The translations under genes and the position numbers were made by a program. DNA of 64,000 bases, from assembly GCF_014195445.1 (NCBI RefSeq), contig NZ_JACIBT010000001.1, positions 806,001 through 870,000 on the forward strand. Direction: 5' to 3'. The notes under the pieces were generated by a model. It had not been told where the DNA came from. It saw nothing but the letters and a program-made list of their open reading frames with translations, and made no database searches. The DNA comes from Garicola koreensis (GTDB lineage: Bacteria; Actinomycetota; Actinomycetes; Actinomycetales; Micrococcaceae). Of this stretch, positions 50,253-59,584 are shown one piece after another. Position 1 is the stretch's first letter, and each line of letters begins with the position of its first letter.

Positions 50253-50735
50253 TCACGGTAGCCGACCGTGGTCAGCACGGGAATAGGTGCCACTTTTGGA
50301 GCGCTGGTGCTCACTCAAAGCTTTGGTTCGGACGCGGAAGACCACCAGTCGCAGCATGAGGAAGTTGCACGTCGATCCGAAAGCCTGAGACAGAGCCCAT
50401 GCCGCCGTGGTGGTCCACCACGTCACCGGCAACACGACCAGGGCCACCGCGTGCAGGGTGAGAACGACAAAGAACGTCGTGCCATACAGTGTGACGAATT
50501 GTGCCACGCGTCGTCGGCTGTGCGCGACGGAAAACGACCATCGTCGGTTGAGGACATAAGCCAGAGCGGTGCCCCCCGTGAAGCTGATGGCGCGCGCAGC
50601 ATGGTCCCACATCCCCAGCCCGAGCGCGAGGTGGTAGATCGTCAGGTCCACGACTGCCGCAAGCGCGGCAACGACGGTGAACCGCCGGACCTGACCACCT
50701 AATCTACGACGCACCACGCCGAGGGACTCTATCAC
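50253..50735 (-). CDS. GtrA-family membrane protein
   Basis: A 160-residue protein with four helices, typical of GtrA, which moves polyprenyl-linked sugars across membranes or assists glycosyltransferases. FTGGTALAYVLNRRWSF is the family signature near 53-69. The start is GTG at 50735, four bases after sqdX, so it belongs to that transcript. Confidence 0.85.
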   Translation of the reverse strand: MIESLGVVRRRLGGQVRRFTVVAALAAVVDLTIYHLALGLGMWDHAARAISFTGGTALAYVLNRRWSFSVAHSRRRVAQFVTLYGTTFFVVLTLHAVALVVLPVTWWTTTAAWALSQAFGSTCNFLMLRLVVFRVRTKALSEHQRSKSGTYSRADHGRLP

Positions 50736-50739
50736 CGCA

Positions 50740-51873
50740 CTACCGGTGGGCCTGAATCGCTTGGTTGTAGAACCTCACAAGCGCCTCGGTTGCCGCTCGC
50801 CAGGAGTGGCGTTCCGTCTCTTTCCGGGCTGCGACCCCCATCCGCTCCCGCAGGCACTGATCGGTGAGCAGCTGCTCCAGCCGGTCCACCCAACCCTCCG
50901 TATCGTGGGGGTCGACGAGGAAGCCGGTTTCGCCGTCGTCGATCACGAACGGGACCCCTCCCGCCCGGGCCCCGACCACGGGCACCTGTGAGGCCATAGA
51001 TTCCAGAGCCACCAGGCCCAGTGTCTCGGTGGTAGACGGAAAGGCGAAGACGTCAGCGCTGGCATAGGCCTGAGCCAGCTGTGTGCCAGACATGTACCCG
51101 GTGAACACGGTCCAGGCTGGGTCGAACTGATCCTTCAGCTCCTCCACCTGCGGTCCAGAGCCGACCATCGCCAGTCTTACACCGGGAACCCGTCGTCGCA
51201 GTCGGCGCATCGGTTCGATGAGCTGGTCCAGGTTCTTCTCTCGGCTCATGCGACCCACGTAGACCACCAGCGGAGCCTGGGGAACGCCGTCGGTGAGCCT
51301 CGCGCGCATCTGGGCGGAGGCGTGGCCCGGATGATAAGCGACCGTGTCCACGGCCTTGGGCCATAGTCCGACACGTCGGATGCCGACCTCACGGGCACGC
51401 TCAACCATCGGATCAGAAGTGCACAGATTCACTCCAGATCTGTTGTGCAAGTACCGCGTCCATGCTTCCACAGGGTGCCGAAGCCAACCGATCCGCAGTG
51501 ACTCGGTGTAGTTCGGCACGTCCGTGTGGAAACTCGCCAGTTGCGGCAGGTCGCGCCGCCCAGCGGAGAGCACCCCGTAGGCGGCCAGCCAGATCGGGTT
51601 AACCGCGTGCACCACGTGCGGCTGGAAGGCGTCCATAGCGCGTGCGATATTCGGGGTCGGGATCCCGACCTTCAGTTCCGGGTAGAGGAATTGCAGCGAG
51701 ACACCACGCACCCGAACCACCCGGTGCCCAGCGTAAGTGGCCGGCGGGTCTCCTGGAGCAAACAGCAGTACTTCGTGGCCCAGCTCCGCGAGATGCTCCA
51801 GAGTGCGGACCACCCGGGTCACCACCCCATCGATCTTCGGCAGGAAAACCTCGGTGAACATCGCGATGCGCAT
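50740..51873 (-). CDS. sqdX: Sulfoquinovosyltransferase SqdX-like (GT4 family)
   Basis: A 377-residue GT-B enzyme. The N terminus FTEVFLPKIDGVVTR and the blocks LKVGIPTPNIARAMDAFQPHVVHAVNP and NLCTSDPMVE resemble SqdX, which transfers sulfoquinovose from UDP to diacylglycerol to give SQDG. VVYVGRMSREKNL and the C-terminal STTETLGLVALES contain the donor-binding residues. Because related mannosyltransferases (PimB, MgtA) share this fold, the call depends on sqdB 12 bases upstream. Confidence 0.75.
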   Translation of the reverse strand: MRIAMFTEVFLPKIDGVVTRVVRTLEHLAELGHEVLLFAPGDPPATYAGHRVVRVRGVSLQFLYPELKVGIPTPNIARAMDAFQPHVVHAVNPIWLAAYGVLSAGRRDLPQLASFHTDVPNYTESLRIGWLRHPVEAWTRYLHNRSGVNLCTSDPMVERAREVGIRRVGLWPKAVDTVAYHPGHASAQMRARLTDGVPQAPLVVYVGRMSREKNLDQLIEPMRRLRRRVPGVRLAMVGSGPQVEELKDQFDPAWTVFTGYMSGTQLAQAYASADVFAFPSTTETLGLVALESMASQVPVVGARAGGVPFVIDDGETGFLVDPHDTEGWVDRLEQLLTDQCLRERMGVAARKETERHSWRAATEALVRFYNQAIQAHR

Positions 51874-51885
51874 GCAACTGCGGAC

Positions 51886-53172
51886 TCAGGTCTGGGTACG
51901 ACGAGCACGCTCGCCGCCGGCGTGGCGAGGTCCCGGACGGTCCGGCGCATTGGCCGGGACTCCGGCTTCATGCTTGGTGGTCCATAAGGAGGTAGCCGGG
52001 ATCTTGGTCAGATCGGCACGGTCTCGGTAGCGTGCGGCGATCTGCTCGACTTCCAACAGCAGGCCTTCGGAGAGGGTCGTAGGCTGCAGGCCCAGGTCCA
52101 GAAACGTGTCATTGGCCACGTGCAGATCATTCTCCGCAGACTCGTTGCGCGGATTCGGCACCATCTGGACTTCGGCGCCGGTGATTCGAGCGACTAGACG
52201 TGCCAGGTCCCGCACGCGGTGGGTCTCGGTCATCTGGTTGAAGATCTTGACTCGGTCCCCCGCCGCCGGCGGGTTCTCCAGGGCGATCTGCACACATCGG
52301 ACCATGTCCCGGATGTGGATGAAGGCACGGGTCTGGCCTCCAGTGCCGTGCACCGTCAGCGGGTAGCCCACGGCGGCCTGCATCAGGAAGCGATTCAGCA
52401 CGGTGCCGTAGTCGCCGTCGTAGTCGAAGCGGTTGATGAGACGCTCGTCCCGCTGGGTCTGGTCTGTGTGGGTCCCCCATATGATGCCCTGGTGAAGGTC
52501 AGTGATGCGCGCCGAGTCGTTCTTCGCGTAGTAGGCGAAGAGGTGCTGGTCCAGCACCTTGGTCATGTGGTAAATCGATCCCGGGTTAGTCGGGTAAAGG
52601 ATCTGCTGGGGGACGCGGTGCGTTTCGACCGGGTTGCCCTCGGCGTCCTGGTCGGCGGTGACCTCGATGTCCAGGTAGCCCTCCGGGATCTTCATACCCG
52701 CAGTGCCGTAGCCATACACGCCCGTGGTACCCAGATGGACCAGATGGATATCCAAACCGGAGTCGACTATGGCGGCCAGTACGTTGTGCGTGGCGTTGAC
52801 GTTGTTGCCTACTGTGTAGCGCTTGTGCCGCGCAGACTTCATCGAGTACGGAGCAGCGCGCTGTTCGGCGAAGTGAACGACGGCGTCCGGCTGCTCGGCG
52901 AGCAGAAACTGCAGCAGCCCCTCGTAATCTTGCGCCACGTCGAGCCGGTAGAATCCGATCTCCCGTCCGGAGACCTCCTGCCAGGCGGCGCGACGCTCGG
53001 AGATGGCCCGGATCGGCGTGAGGGACTGGGCGCCCAGCTCTTCATCGATCACCCGTCGGGACAAATTGTCCACGATGCTCACCTCGTGGCCTTCATCCGA
53101 TAAGTACAGGGACGCGGGCCAGCCGCAGAATCCGTCGCCGCCGAGGATCGCAATCTTCACAGGTATTCCCAT
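51886..53172 (-). CDS. sqdB: UDP-sulfoquinovose synthase SqdB
   Basis: Adds sulfite to UDP-glucose to form UDP-sulfoquinovose. GGDGFCGW at 11-18 is the NAD motif specific to SqdB; FAEQRAAPYSM at 101-111 is equally diagnostic; the catalytic Tyr201 and Lys205 lie in SIYHMTKVLDQ. The final 25 residues are a variable tail. The ATG at 53172 is used; a GTG four codons later is also open. A -35/-10 pair at 53306-53277 gives a 98-base leader. Confidence 0.93.
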   Translation of the reverse strand: MGIPVKIAILGGDGFCGWPASLYLSDEGHEVSIVDNLSRRVIDEELGAQSLTPIRAISERRAAWQEVSGREIGFYRLDVAQDYEGLLQFLLAEQPDAVVHFAEQRAAPYSMKSARHKRYTVGNNVNATHNVLAAIVDSGLDIHLVHLGTTGVYGYGTAGMKIPEGYLDIEVTADQDAEGNPVETHRVPQQILYPTNPGSIYHMTKVLDQHLFAYYAKNDSARITDLHQGIIWGTHTDQTQRDERLINRFDYDGDYGTVLNRFLMQAAVGYPLTVHGTGGQTRAFIHIRDMVRCVQIALENPPAAGDRVKIFNQMTETHRVRDLARLVARITGAEVQMVPNPRNESAENDLHVANDTFLDLGLQPTTLSEGLLLEVEQIAARYRDRADLTKIPATSLWTTKHEAGVPANAPDRPGPRHAGGERARRTQT

Positions 53173-53487
53173 TTCTCGTGGAGAAGACCGGCTGCTGCCT
53201 GCCGGACCCGATGGTGCACAGGTCGCCACCGGGGCACACGGGACAGACCGCAACGTGGGTCGTCGGGCTGGTTGCAAGCCTATCCAATGACCAGCGCGGG
53301 CGTCAGCCAACGCGCCTGAGTCCTGATCCACGTGCGCTGTGAGGCCCTCACCCAGGACACCCTCGATGCGGTTTTCGCTCGTCGTCCGCTCATCTTCGGC
53401 CCCTGCTCCCTCCATGTGACGCCACCAGCCTGCTGCCACGTGCCGCGGCTCTGCACTGAGCGCGGTGGGCGCTCATAGCTGCGGGGC
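53173..53487. other. 315-bp intergenic region before sqdB
   Basis: It separates sqdB from the end of the cardiolipin synthase gene. It holds the sqdB promoter and leader; no open frame with a credible start, repeat or RNA gene was seen. Confidence 0.7.
53277..53306 (-). promoter_or_regulatory. Predicted promoter of sqdB-sqdX-gtrA
   Basis: -35 CTGACG at 53306-53301, an 18-bp spacer, -10 TAGGCT at 53282-53277; +1 near 53270. Confidence 0.5.
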
Positions 53488-54747
53488 TCACAGCAGCGGG
53501 CGCAGGGGGACCAGAGCGGTTTCGGCTACGCGTGCCATGGGGTGCCTGTCGCGCCATTCTGGGGAAGTGAGGGCGTCGCAGTGTTGGGAGTCGGCGGCGA
53601 AGATGTTCTCCATCTCCGCAGCGAAGCCGCTGTCGATCACCTCAACGTTGGTTTCGTAGCTGAATGAGAGGGAGAGCCGGTCGATATTGGCAGTGCCAAC
53701 TGTGGACCACTGCCCATCGATAGTGGCGGTCTTGGCATGCAGCATCGAGCTGCTGAAGAGCAGCAGCGTGACCCCGGCCTCGAGCAGCTGACCGTAGAAC
53801 CCTCGTGACACCCAGTCTGCAACGATGTGGTTCGACTGGTTGGGGATCATCACCCGCACGTCGACCCCGCGGTGGGAGGCGGCTATGAGCGCGTGGAGGA
53901 TCTGCTGGTCCGGGATGAAATACGCAGTGGTGAGCCAGATGTGGTCCTGAGCCCGGTCGATCGCATTGAGGTACATCTGCCGGATCGGGTAGACCAGCTG
54001 CACTGGAAGGTTAGCTACCACGTTGATCGTGGAGCTCCAGCTGCGCGGGGGAATCCATGGAATGTGATCTTTCGGTGGGTGGGCGTCATTCCAGACCCGC
54101 GCCACGGCATGCTGCATCCCCCACACCTCGGGGCCGATCTCGCGCACATGGGTGTCGCGCCACTGATCCGCGTAGAGCGAGCCGATGTTGTACCCGCCGA
54201 CGAACCCCACATGATCATCCACGACCAAGATTTTTGAATGGTTGACTCCGGTGGAGCGCACCGGGCCCTTCCAGAACTGTCGGGCGATCATGGGCATCCG
54301 GAACACGCGGACCTGTTCGGAGATCTGTCGATAGAAAGCTCGCGGAACGAGCAGATTCGCAAACCCGTCATACAGCACAAAGACCGTGACCCCGCGCGAA
54401 GCAGCCCGGTTTATTGCATCGATAAACCGTTGGCCCACCTCGTCAGGCTTCCAGATGTAGGTCTGCAAAATGACTGTTCGCTCCGCTGAGTCAATAGCGG
54501 CGATCATGTCGCGATACAGCTCAACACCGGAGGTGTAGACCCTCAGCTCAGAATCCTCCACTTCAGCGTGGAAGGTTCCCGGATGCGGGGCCAGCTGTCT
54601 GCGCCGACTGCTTTGTTTGAGCCAGTCGAAAGCCACCAGAGAAGCTGCCGTCACCACCGGCACGGCGGCCGCTGCGCCAGCGGCGACTGCGACGGCCTTC
54701 CACGGGCCAACTCCACGTCGACGGCAAGGACCGGGAAACCGCACCAT
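53488..54747 (-). CDS. Cardiolipin synthase / phospholipase D family protein
   Basis: A 419-residue membrane-anchored enzyme. One helix at about 18-42, then two HKD motifs: NHSKILVVDD (His170, Lys172, Asp177) and LHAKTATIDG near 340. It probably makes cardiolipin from phosphatidylglycerol. TAGGGT lies exactly six bases before the ATG at 54747, so a leaderless mRNA is predicted. It is divergent from ftsY and near the sulfolipid genes, a small membrane-lipid cluster. Confidence 0.9.
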   Translation of the reverse strand: MVRFPGPCRRRGVGPWKAVAVAAGAAAAVPVVTAASLVAFDWLKQSSRRRQLAPHPGTFHAEVEDSELRVYTSGVELYRDMIAAIDSAERTVILQTYIWKPDEVGQRFIDAINRAASRGVTVFVLYDGFANLLVPRAFYRQISEQVRVFRMPMIARQFWKGPVRSTGVNHSKILVVDDHVGFVGGYNIGSLYADQWRDTHVREIGPEVWGMQHAVARVWNDAHPPKDHIPWIPPRSWSSTINVVANLPVQLVYPIRQMYLNAIDRAQDHIWLTTAYFIPDQQILHALIAASHRGVDVRVMIPNQSNHIVADWVSRGFYGQLLEAGVTLLLFSSSMLHAKTATIDGQWSTVGTANIDRLSLSFSYETNVEVIDSGFAAEMENIFAADSQHCDALTSPEWRDRHPMARVAETALVPLRPLL

Positions 54748-54753
54748 GAGCTC

Positions 54754-54759
54754 ACCCTA
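54754..54759 (-). promoter_or_regulatory. -10 hexamer TAGGGT, predicted leaderless promoter
   Basis: Read on the minus strand, six bases before the ATG at 54747; +1 coincides with the start codon. Confidence 0.5.
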
Positions 54760-54853
54760 TCCGTCATCACTGCCAAACCCTGCTGGCTGCTTGCTGCTTG
54801 GCATTCCAGTTCTGCGTGACCGTTAAGTTTCGAAGCCCCCGGTGGGGCACAGA

Positions 54854-54859
54854 TACACT
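54854..54859 (+). promoter_or_regulatory. -10 hexamer TACACT of ftsY, predicted leaderless promoter
   Basis: Six bases separate it from the GTG at 54866; +1 falls on the G of the start codon. Confidence 0.55.
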
Positions 54860-54865
54860 GACCGG

Positions 54866-56062
54866 GTGGAAACTTCAGTTCTGATCACATTCATTGTTCT
54901 CGCCGTCGTGCTGGTCGGCCTGGTCGGTACGCTGCTGGTCAGCGGCCGCAAGCTGACCCCGAAGAAGACCCGCAGGCTCTACCCGGAGACTCGCGACGCC
55001 GATGATCAGCCCCCCGGTGCCGCAGAGGGCGAGGACGGCGACACTCTGGTCGCCGACCGGCCCGCCGCTGAGGCCCCGGAGGCTGCTGTGGAGGCCCCAG
55101 AGGCCGAGGCTGAAGCGGCCCCCGCGGTGGAGACTCCCGAACCGGTGGCCAGCCGTCTGGCCCGGCTGCGCGCCCGGTTGGTGAAGTCCAATAACGTCTT
55201 CGGCAAGTCGCTGCTGGCGCTGCTGAGTCGTGATGAAATCGACGAGGACGTCTGGGAAGAGATTGAAGAGACGCTGCTGATGGCAGACCTGGGCACCGAT
55301 TCGACCATGGAGCTGGTCGACACTCTGCGTGAGCGGGTCACGGTCGAAGGTTCGAAGGACCCGCAGCGGGTGCGCGCCATGCTGCATGAGGAACTGGTCA
55401 AGCTCATTGATCCGGAGTTTGACCGTCGCCTGACGGTGACCGCTGATGGGCGGCCGGCCGTGGTGCTGGTGGTCGGGGTCAACGGGGTCGGCAAGACCAC
55501 CACAGTCGGCAAACTGGCCCGCGTGCTGGTGGCCGAGGATAAGGACGTCATCCTGGGCGCAGCCGACACCTTCCGTGCAGCTGCGGCGGAGCAGCTGACC
55601 ACCTGGGGCTCCCGTGTGGGGGTGCCCACGGTCTCCTCAGACGTGGAGGGCGCAGACCCTGCTTCGGTTGCCTATGATGCGGTGGACAAGGGCACTGAGC
55701 TGGAGACCGACGTCGTCCTGGTTGATACTGCCGGACGGCTGCAGAACAAGGCGAACCTGATGGATGAACTCGGCAAGGTCAAGCGGGTGGTGGAGAAGAA
55801 GTCCGAAGTGGACGAGGTGCTGCTGGTGCTGGACGCCACCACCGGTCAGAACGGACTGAACCAGGCCAAAGTGTTCTCCGAAGCGGTCAATGTCACCGGC
55901 ATTGTGCTCACCAAGCTCGACGGCACCGCCCGCGGCGGCATCGTCGTCGCCATCCAGAAGCAGCTGGGCGTGCCGGTGAAGCTTATCGGCCTCGGCGAAG
56001 GCCCCGACGACCTGGCCCCCTTCGACACGGAGTCCTTCGTAGACGCCCTGCTGGAGGACTGA
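54866..56062 (+). CDS. ftsY: Signal recognition particle receptor FtsY
   Basis: A 398-residue GTPase that docks SRP-bound ribosomes at the membrane. It has an N-terminal membrane helix (VLITFIVLAVVLVGLVGTLLVSG), typical of actinobacterial FtsY, then an acidic Ala/Glu-rich A domain to about 100, then the NG domain with GVNGVGKTTTVGKLA, DTAGRLQNK and TKLDGTARGG. The GTG at 54866 is set by the -10 hexamer six bases before it. smc and rnc, which often precede ftsY, are not here. Confidence 0.95.
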   Translation: METSVLITFIVLAVVLVGLVGTLLVSGRKLTPKKTRRLYPETRDADDQPPGAAEGEDGDTLVADRPAAEAPEAAVEAPEAEAEAAPAVETPEPVASRLARLRARLVKSNNVFGKSLLALLSRDEIDEDVWEEIEETLLMADLGTDSTMELVDTLRERVTVEGSKDPQRVRAMLHEELVKLIDPEFDRRLTVTADGRPAVVLVVGVNGVGKTTTVGKLARVLVAEDKDVILGAADTFRAAAAEQLTTWGSRVGVPTVSSDVEGADPASVAYDAVDKGTELETDVVLVDTAGRLQNKANLMDELGKVKRVVEKKSEVDEVLLVLDATTGQNGLNQAKVFSEAVNVTGIVLTKLDGTARGGIVVAIQKQLGVPVKLIGLGEGPDDLAPFDTESFVDALLED

Positions 56063-56137
56063 GCCTACGAGGTCCCCGTGGTCGAAATGAGCTGGTCGAT
56101 CTGAACACGGGCGCCACGCTCGTGCCGAGTGACGCGC

Positions 56138-56515
56138 TCAGGTCCAGCGGGTGTATCCGGAAAGATCGTTGGGCAATGCGTTGACGAAGTTGGCTCGTTC
56201 GCCCTCGCTGACAGCGTCAGTGACAGTGGAGAGCACTGCTCGGGCGGTGTGCTCGGCCTGCTCTGTGCTGACGTTCAGATTCTTCTGGATGCGGTCGATG
56301 AACTCTTCGGCACCGAAGTGCTCGCCTGGCTCACCTTCGCCGAGCAGCAGTTCACTCACGCCGTCGGGAAGCTGGGCTGCCAAGTCCTTGGCTTCGCCGC
56401 CCAGATCGCGAGAGCCCAGCACGTTGAGCACTTCGCTGATCGCGGTGCGCGTCTCATCGGCGGAGGCGAAACCTCCACGTTCTTGTACCAATGCGGTGAC
56501 TTCAGCAGTATCCAT
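56138..56515 (-). CDS. DUF2267 family protein (second of pair)
   Basis: A 125-residue helical protein. TAISEVLNVLGSRDLGGEAKDLAAQLPDGVSELL is the repeated half-domain of DUF2267, followed by FIDRIQKNLNVSTEQAEHTARAVLSTV. The function is unknown. A strong GGAGGAG precedes the ATG. It is a paralogue of the next gene 38 bases upstream; both end in a similar NALPNDL/AQLPAGF block. Confidence 0.85.
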   Translation of the reverse strand: MDTAEVTALVQERGGFASADETRTAISEVLNVLGSRDLGGEAKDLAAQLPDGVSELLLGEGEPGEHFGAEEFIDRIQKNLNVSTEQAEHTARAVLSTVTDAVSEGERANFVNALPNDLSGYTRWT

Positions 56516-56552
56516 AGTCTCCTCCAAGTTTCGTAGTTGGTGTCCGGTTGAA

Positions 56553-56933
56553 TTACTCGAACAGGGGGCCGAAGCCGGCCGGCAGTTGGGCACGAACGTT
56601 GTCGATCTCCCCGGCCGAGACGGCTTGGGCCAGTGTGGTGAAGACCGCGCGGACATACGTTCGGGCCTGGTCGGGGTCTACTCCCTCACCCAGGTGGTCA
56701 GCGACCCGGCGCAGAAAGTCATCTGTGTCGTCAACCACCGGATCGGCGGCCACATGTTCGATGACCGGCTCTTTGAGCTCCTCGGGCAGCTGGTCTGCCA
56801 GATTCTGGGCTTCATCGCCGGTGAGCCGCTGGCCCAGGTCCGCCAGGACGACCTGAGTCACCTGCGCGGCCATCTCGCGGTCGCTTGGACCGCCGCGCTC
56901 GATCACCGTGTTGACGAATTCTCCATAGTTCAT
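56553..56933 (-). CDS. DUF2267 family protein (first of pair)
   Basis: A 126-residue paralogue of the following gene, with VVLADLGQRLTGDEAQNLADQLPEELKEPV and FLRRVADHLGEGVDPDQARTYVRAVFTTL. AAGGAGG lies at a good distance from the ATG. It is divergent from the P-type ATPase, and the 278-base space between them holds an FNR-like box at 57097-57110. TAGCGT at 56982-56977 is a possible -10. Confidence 0.85.
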   Translation of the reverse strand: MNYGEFVNTVIERGGPSDREMAAQVTQVVLADLGQRLTGDEAQNLADQLPEELKEPVIEHVAADPVVDDTDDFLRRVADHLGEGVDPDQARTYVRAVFTTLAQAVSAGEIDNVRAQLPAGFGPLFE

Positions 56934-57096
56934 GGCTCTTGATCCTCCTTGAGTATTCGGAGTCAATTCATCGCTGACGCTACCCCGAATCCTTGAACAG
57001 GAAGTCGGCAGAACCATCACACCAACCACGCGGAAGGTGATGGCCACTTATGGCATGGCCAGAGACGCTGGTTGTCCTTCACTGTCATTCACTGAC

Positions 57097-57110
57097 TTGA
57101 CCTGGATCAT
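57097..57110. promoter_or_regulatory. Degenerate FNR-type box upstream of the P-type ATPase
   Basis: TTGAC-CTGG-ATCAT matches eight of ten fixed positions of TTGAT-N4-ATCAA. The nearest -10 (TAGCAT, 57141-57146) would put its centre at -49.5, which is not the standard -41.5, so this is weaker than the site at 60953. Confidence 0.4.
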
Positions 57111-57211
57111 GGACGAGCCTGCGACCCTGTGATGGACTCGTAGCATGTGTTGCGTGGCCGGCAGCGATGAATGCGAGCCGGGCGTTCCGAGATCAGGGAG
57201 GTCGGTGTCCT

Positions 57212-59152
57212 GTGGACAGAATCCAGTCAGTGCTGCATGGCCGGTGGGTGATTCCGGTGGTTTCGGGGCTGCTCATCCTGGCCTCATTCGCCGTCGCCCA
57301 GATTATTGAGGAGCCCTTCTGGGGCGATGTGCTCATGATCGCCGCCGCCGTCGTTGCCGGCACCCCGGTGGTGATCAAGGCGGTCAACTCCCTGATGATC
57401 AGGGTCATCGGCATCGACCTGCTGGTCTCGGTGGCCGCCATCGGCGCAGTGTTGGTGCAGAACTACTGGGAAGCCGCTGCGGTCACCTTCCTCTTCGCCG
57501 TCGGACACGCCCTGGAGTCGGCCACGCTGAACCGCACCCGCTCAGCCCTGGCAGAGCTCATCGCCGTCGCCCCTGATGTTGCCGTGGTGCTGCGTGACGG
57601 TGAGCAGCATGAGATACCGGCCGAAGAGGTCGCCCAGGGTGAGACAGTCCTGGTGAAGAACGGTGCCAAAGTGCCGGTGGACGGTGTGGTCACCGGCGGC
57701 AGCGGCGCACTGGATGAAGCCTCCATCACCGGCGAATCGATCCCGGTGGAGAAGACCACCGGCAACAAAGTCTTCGCCGGAACCATCTCCACCGGCGGGT
57801 TCCTACAGGTCCGGGCCACCGGCGTGGGTGCCGACACCACGCTGGTGCGCATCATCCAGCGGGTGGAGGAGGCCCAGGAGGCCAAGGCGAAGACCCAGGC
57901 CTTCATGGACCGCTTCTCCAAGTGGTACACCCCCGGGATCATGCTGATGGCGGTGGTCTTCGGACTGATCACCGGCGATATCGTCCTGGCCCTGACCCTG
58001 CTGGTGATCGGCTGCCCCGGGGCCCTGGTGATCTCCATCCCGGTGGCGATTGTGGCCGGCATCGGCCGCGGCGCCCGCGACGGGATCCTCATCAAGGGCG
58101 GGGAGTTCCTCGAGACTTCCGCGAAGATCGATGTGGTCGCCGTGGATAAGACCGGAACCCTCACCGAGGGCCGGCCGTACCTGACCGATGTGGTGGCCCT
58201 GCACCCGAAGTTTGACGAGGACGAGGTGCTGCGGATGACCGCCCGCGCCGAGGCCGGCTCCGAGCATCCGTTGGCGCGGCCGATCATCGAAGCCGCAGCG
58301 CAGCGGAATCTGCCGGTGCTGGGGCTGCCCCAGCACACCGAACCGGTCCCGGGCAAAGGCATCGTCGCCACCCTGGACGGGCACCGCCTGGCGGTGGGCA
58401 ACCTCCCCCTGCTGCAGGCAGAGGGGGTCAGTGACATCGCCGCCGCGGAACAGACGGTGCAGCAGCTCGCCGCCCAGGGCCGCACCCCCATGGCTGTTGC
58501 CTGCGACGGTGAGGTGATCGGGGTGATCGCGGTGGCCGACCGGATCCGCACCGACGCCCCGGAGATGGTCTCCAGGCTTCACAGCGTCGGGGTCGCCAAG
58601 GTCGTCATGCTCACTGGTGACAACCAATCAGTGGGTGAGGCAGTGGCCGCACAGGTCGGCATCGACGAGGTCCACGCCTCCCTGCTGCCGGAGGACAAGC
58701 TGCGGATCGTCGGCGAGCTGCAGGCCCAAGGACACACGGTGGCGATGGTGGGCGACGGCGTCAACGACGCCCCAGCCCTGGCGACCGCCCAGATCGGGGT
58801 GGCCATGGGTGCCGCCGGCACCGGGGTGGCGATCGAGACCGCAGACATTGCGCTGATGAAGGACGACCTGCTGAAGCTGCCCCAGGCGGTGGGCTTGGCC
58901 AAACGCACCGTGAACAACATGCGCCAGAACATCGTCATCGCCCTGACTACGGTGGCAGCACTGCTGGCCGGGGTGCTCTTCGGCGGCGTCACCATGGCCA
59001 TCGGCATGCTGGTCCACGAAATCTCAGTGCTGGTGGTGATCGCCAACGCCATGCGGCTGCTGCGCCACCACCGCGAGGACGCCGGCATGGACCGCTCCGC
59101 ATCCCGGCCGGCGCCCGCGGCGGCGCAGACTGAAGCAACCACAGCACAGTAG
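57212..59152 (+). CDS. Heavy-metal P1B-type ATPase with CPG motif
   Basis: A 646-residue metal pump. TGES at 173-176 (actuator), CPG at 268-270 in the ion-path helix, phosphorylated Asp312 in DKTGT, SEHPLA (the P1B HP motif) near 350, and GDGVNDAP near 530. There is no N-terminal HMA or His-rich metal-binding domain. The CPG third residue is not the CPC or CPH of copper pumps, so the metal cannot be assigned. The GTG at 57212 is chosen because AGGGAGG lies nine bases before it; an ATG at 57167 is an alternative. The cupin and reductase genes follow. Confidence 0.9.
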   Translation: MDRIQSVLHGRWVIPVVSGLLILASFAVAQIIEEPFWGDVLMIAAAVVAGTPVVIKAVNSLMIRVIGIDLLVSVAAIGAVLVQNYWEAAAVTFLFAVGHALESATLNRTRSALAELIAVAPDVAVVLRDGEQHEIPAEEVAQGETVLVKNGAKVPVDGVVTGGSGALDEASITGESIPVEKTTGNKVFAGTISTGGFLQVRATGVGADTTLVRIIQRVEEAQEAKAKTQAFMDRFSKWYTPGIMLMAVVFGLITGDIVLALTLLVIGCPGALVISIPVAIVAGIGRGARDGILIKGGEFLETSAKIDVVAVDKTGTLTEGRPYLTDVVALHPKFDEDEVLRMTARAEAGSEHPLARPIIEAAAQRNLPVLGLPQHTEPVPGKGIVATLDGHRLAVGNLPLLQAEGVSDIAAAEQTVQQLAAQGRTPMAVACDGEVIGVIAVADRIRTDAPEMVSRLHSVGVAKVVMLTGDNQSVGEAVAAQVGIDEVHASLLPEDKLRIVGELQAQGHTVAMVGDGVNDAPALATAQIGVAMGAAGTGVAIETADIALMKDDLLKLPQAVGLAKRTVNNMRQNIVIALTTVAALLAGVLFGGVTMAIGMLVHEISVLVVIANAMRLLRHHREDAGMDRSASRPAPAAAQTEATTAQ

Positions 59153-59206
59153 GCGCACTGGACACACATTCTCACCAGTCACATCAAGGACGAAAGGTTG
59201 AACACT

Positions 59207-59584
59207 ATGGATAAGCACTTCACGCTGGAAGGCAACATCGCCCACTTCACCATCGCCGACATCGCAGTCGAATCCAGCGACTATCGCCGGGTGCTGTGGA
59301 CCGGAGAGCACTCCCAGCTGGTGATCATGACCATCCCGGCCGGTGAGGAGATCGGCGAAGAAGTCCACGAACACGGCGACCAGATCCTCACCTTCATCTC
59401 CGGGACCGGCCACGCTGATCTGGCCGGGCACCAGCACCCGGTGGAGGCCGGCGACCAGTGCGTGGTGCCAGCCGGCACCCTGCACAACTTCCGCAACACC
59501 GGCGAGGAGCCGCTGGTGCTCTACACCGTCTACTCCCCGCCGGAGCACCCGGCAGACACCGTTGAGCCCACCAAGAACAGCTGA
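59207..59584 (+). CDS. Cupin-domain protein
   Basis: A 125-residue single cupin barrel. HEHGDQILTFISGTGHADL supplies HxH and later LHNF the third His, so metal binding is likely. The reaction is unknown. The ATG at 59207 lies 11 bases after GAAAGG. It follows the ATPase by 54 bases, probably in one transcript. A 16-bp tandem duplication starts at its stop. Confidence 0.85.
   Translation: MDKHFTLEGNIAHFTIADIAVESSDYRRVLWTGEHSQLVIMTIPAGEEIGEEVHEHGDQILTFISGTGHADLAGHQHPVEAGDQCVVPAGTLHNFRNTGEEPLVLYTVYSPPEHPADTVEPTKNS

Noticed and set aside
57133-57138. Alternative -10 (TGGACT) that would put the ATPase FNR-like box at -41.5
   Set aside because: TGGACT lacks the A at position 2 of the hexamer; accepting it only to fit the spacing would be circular.
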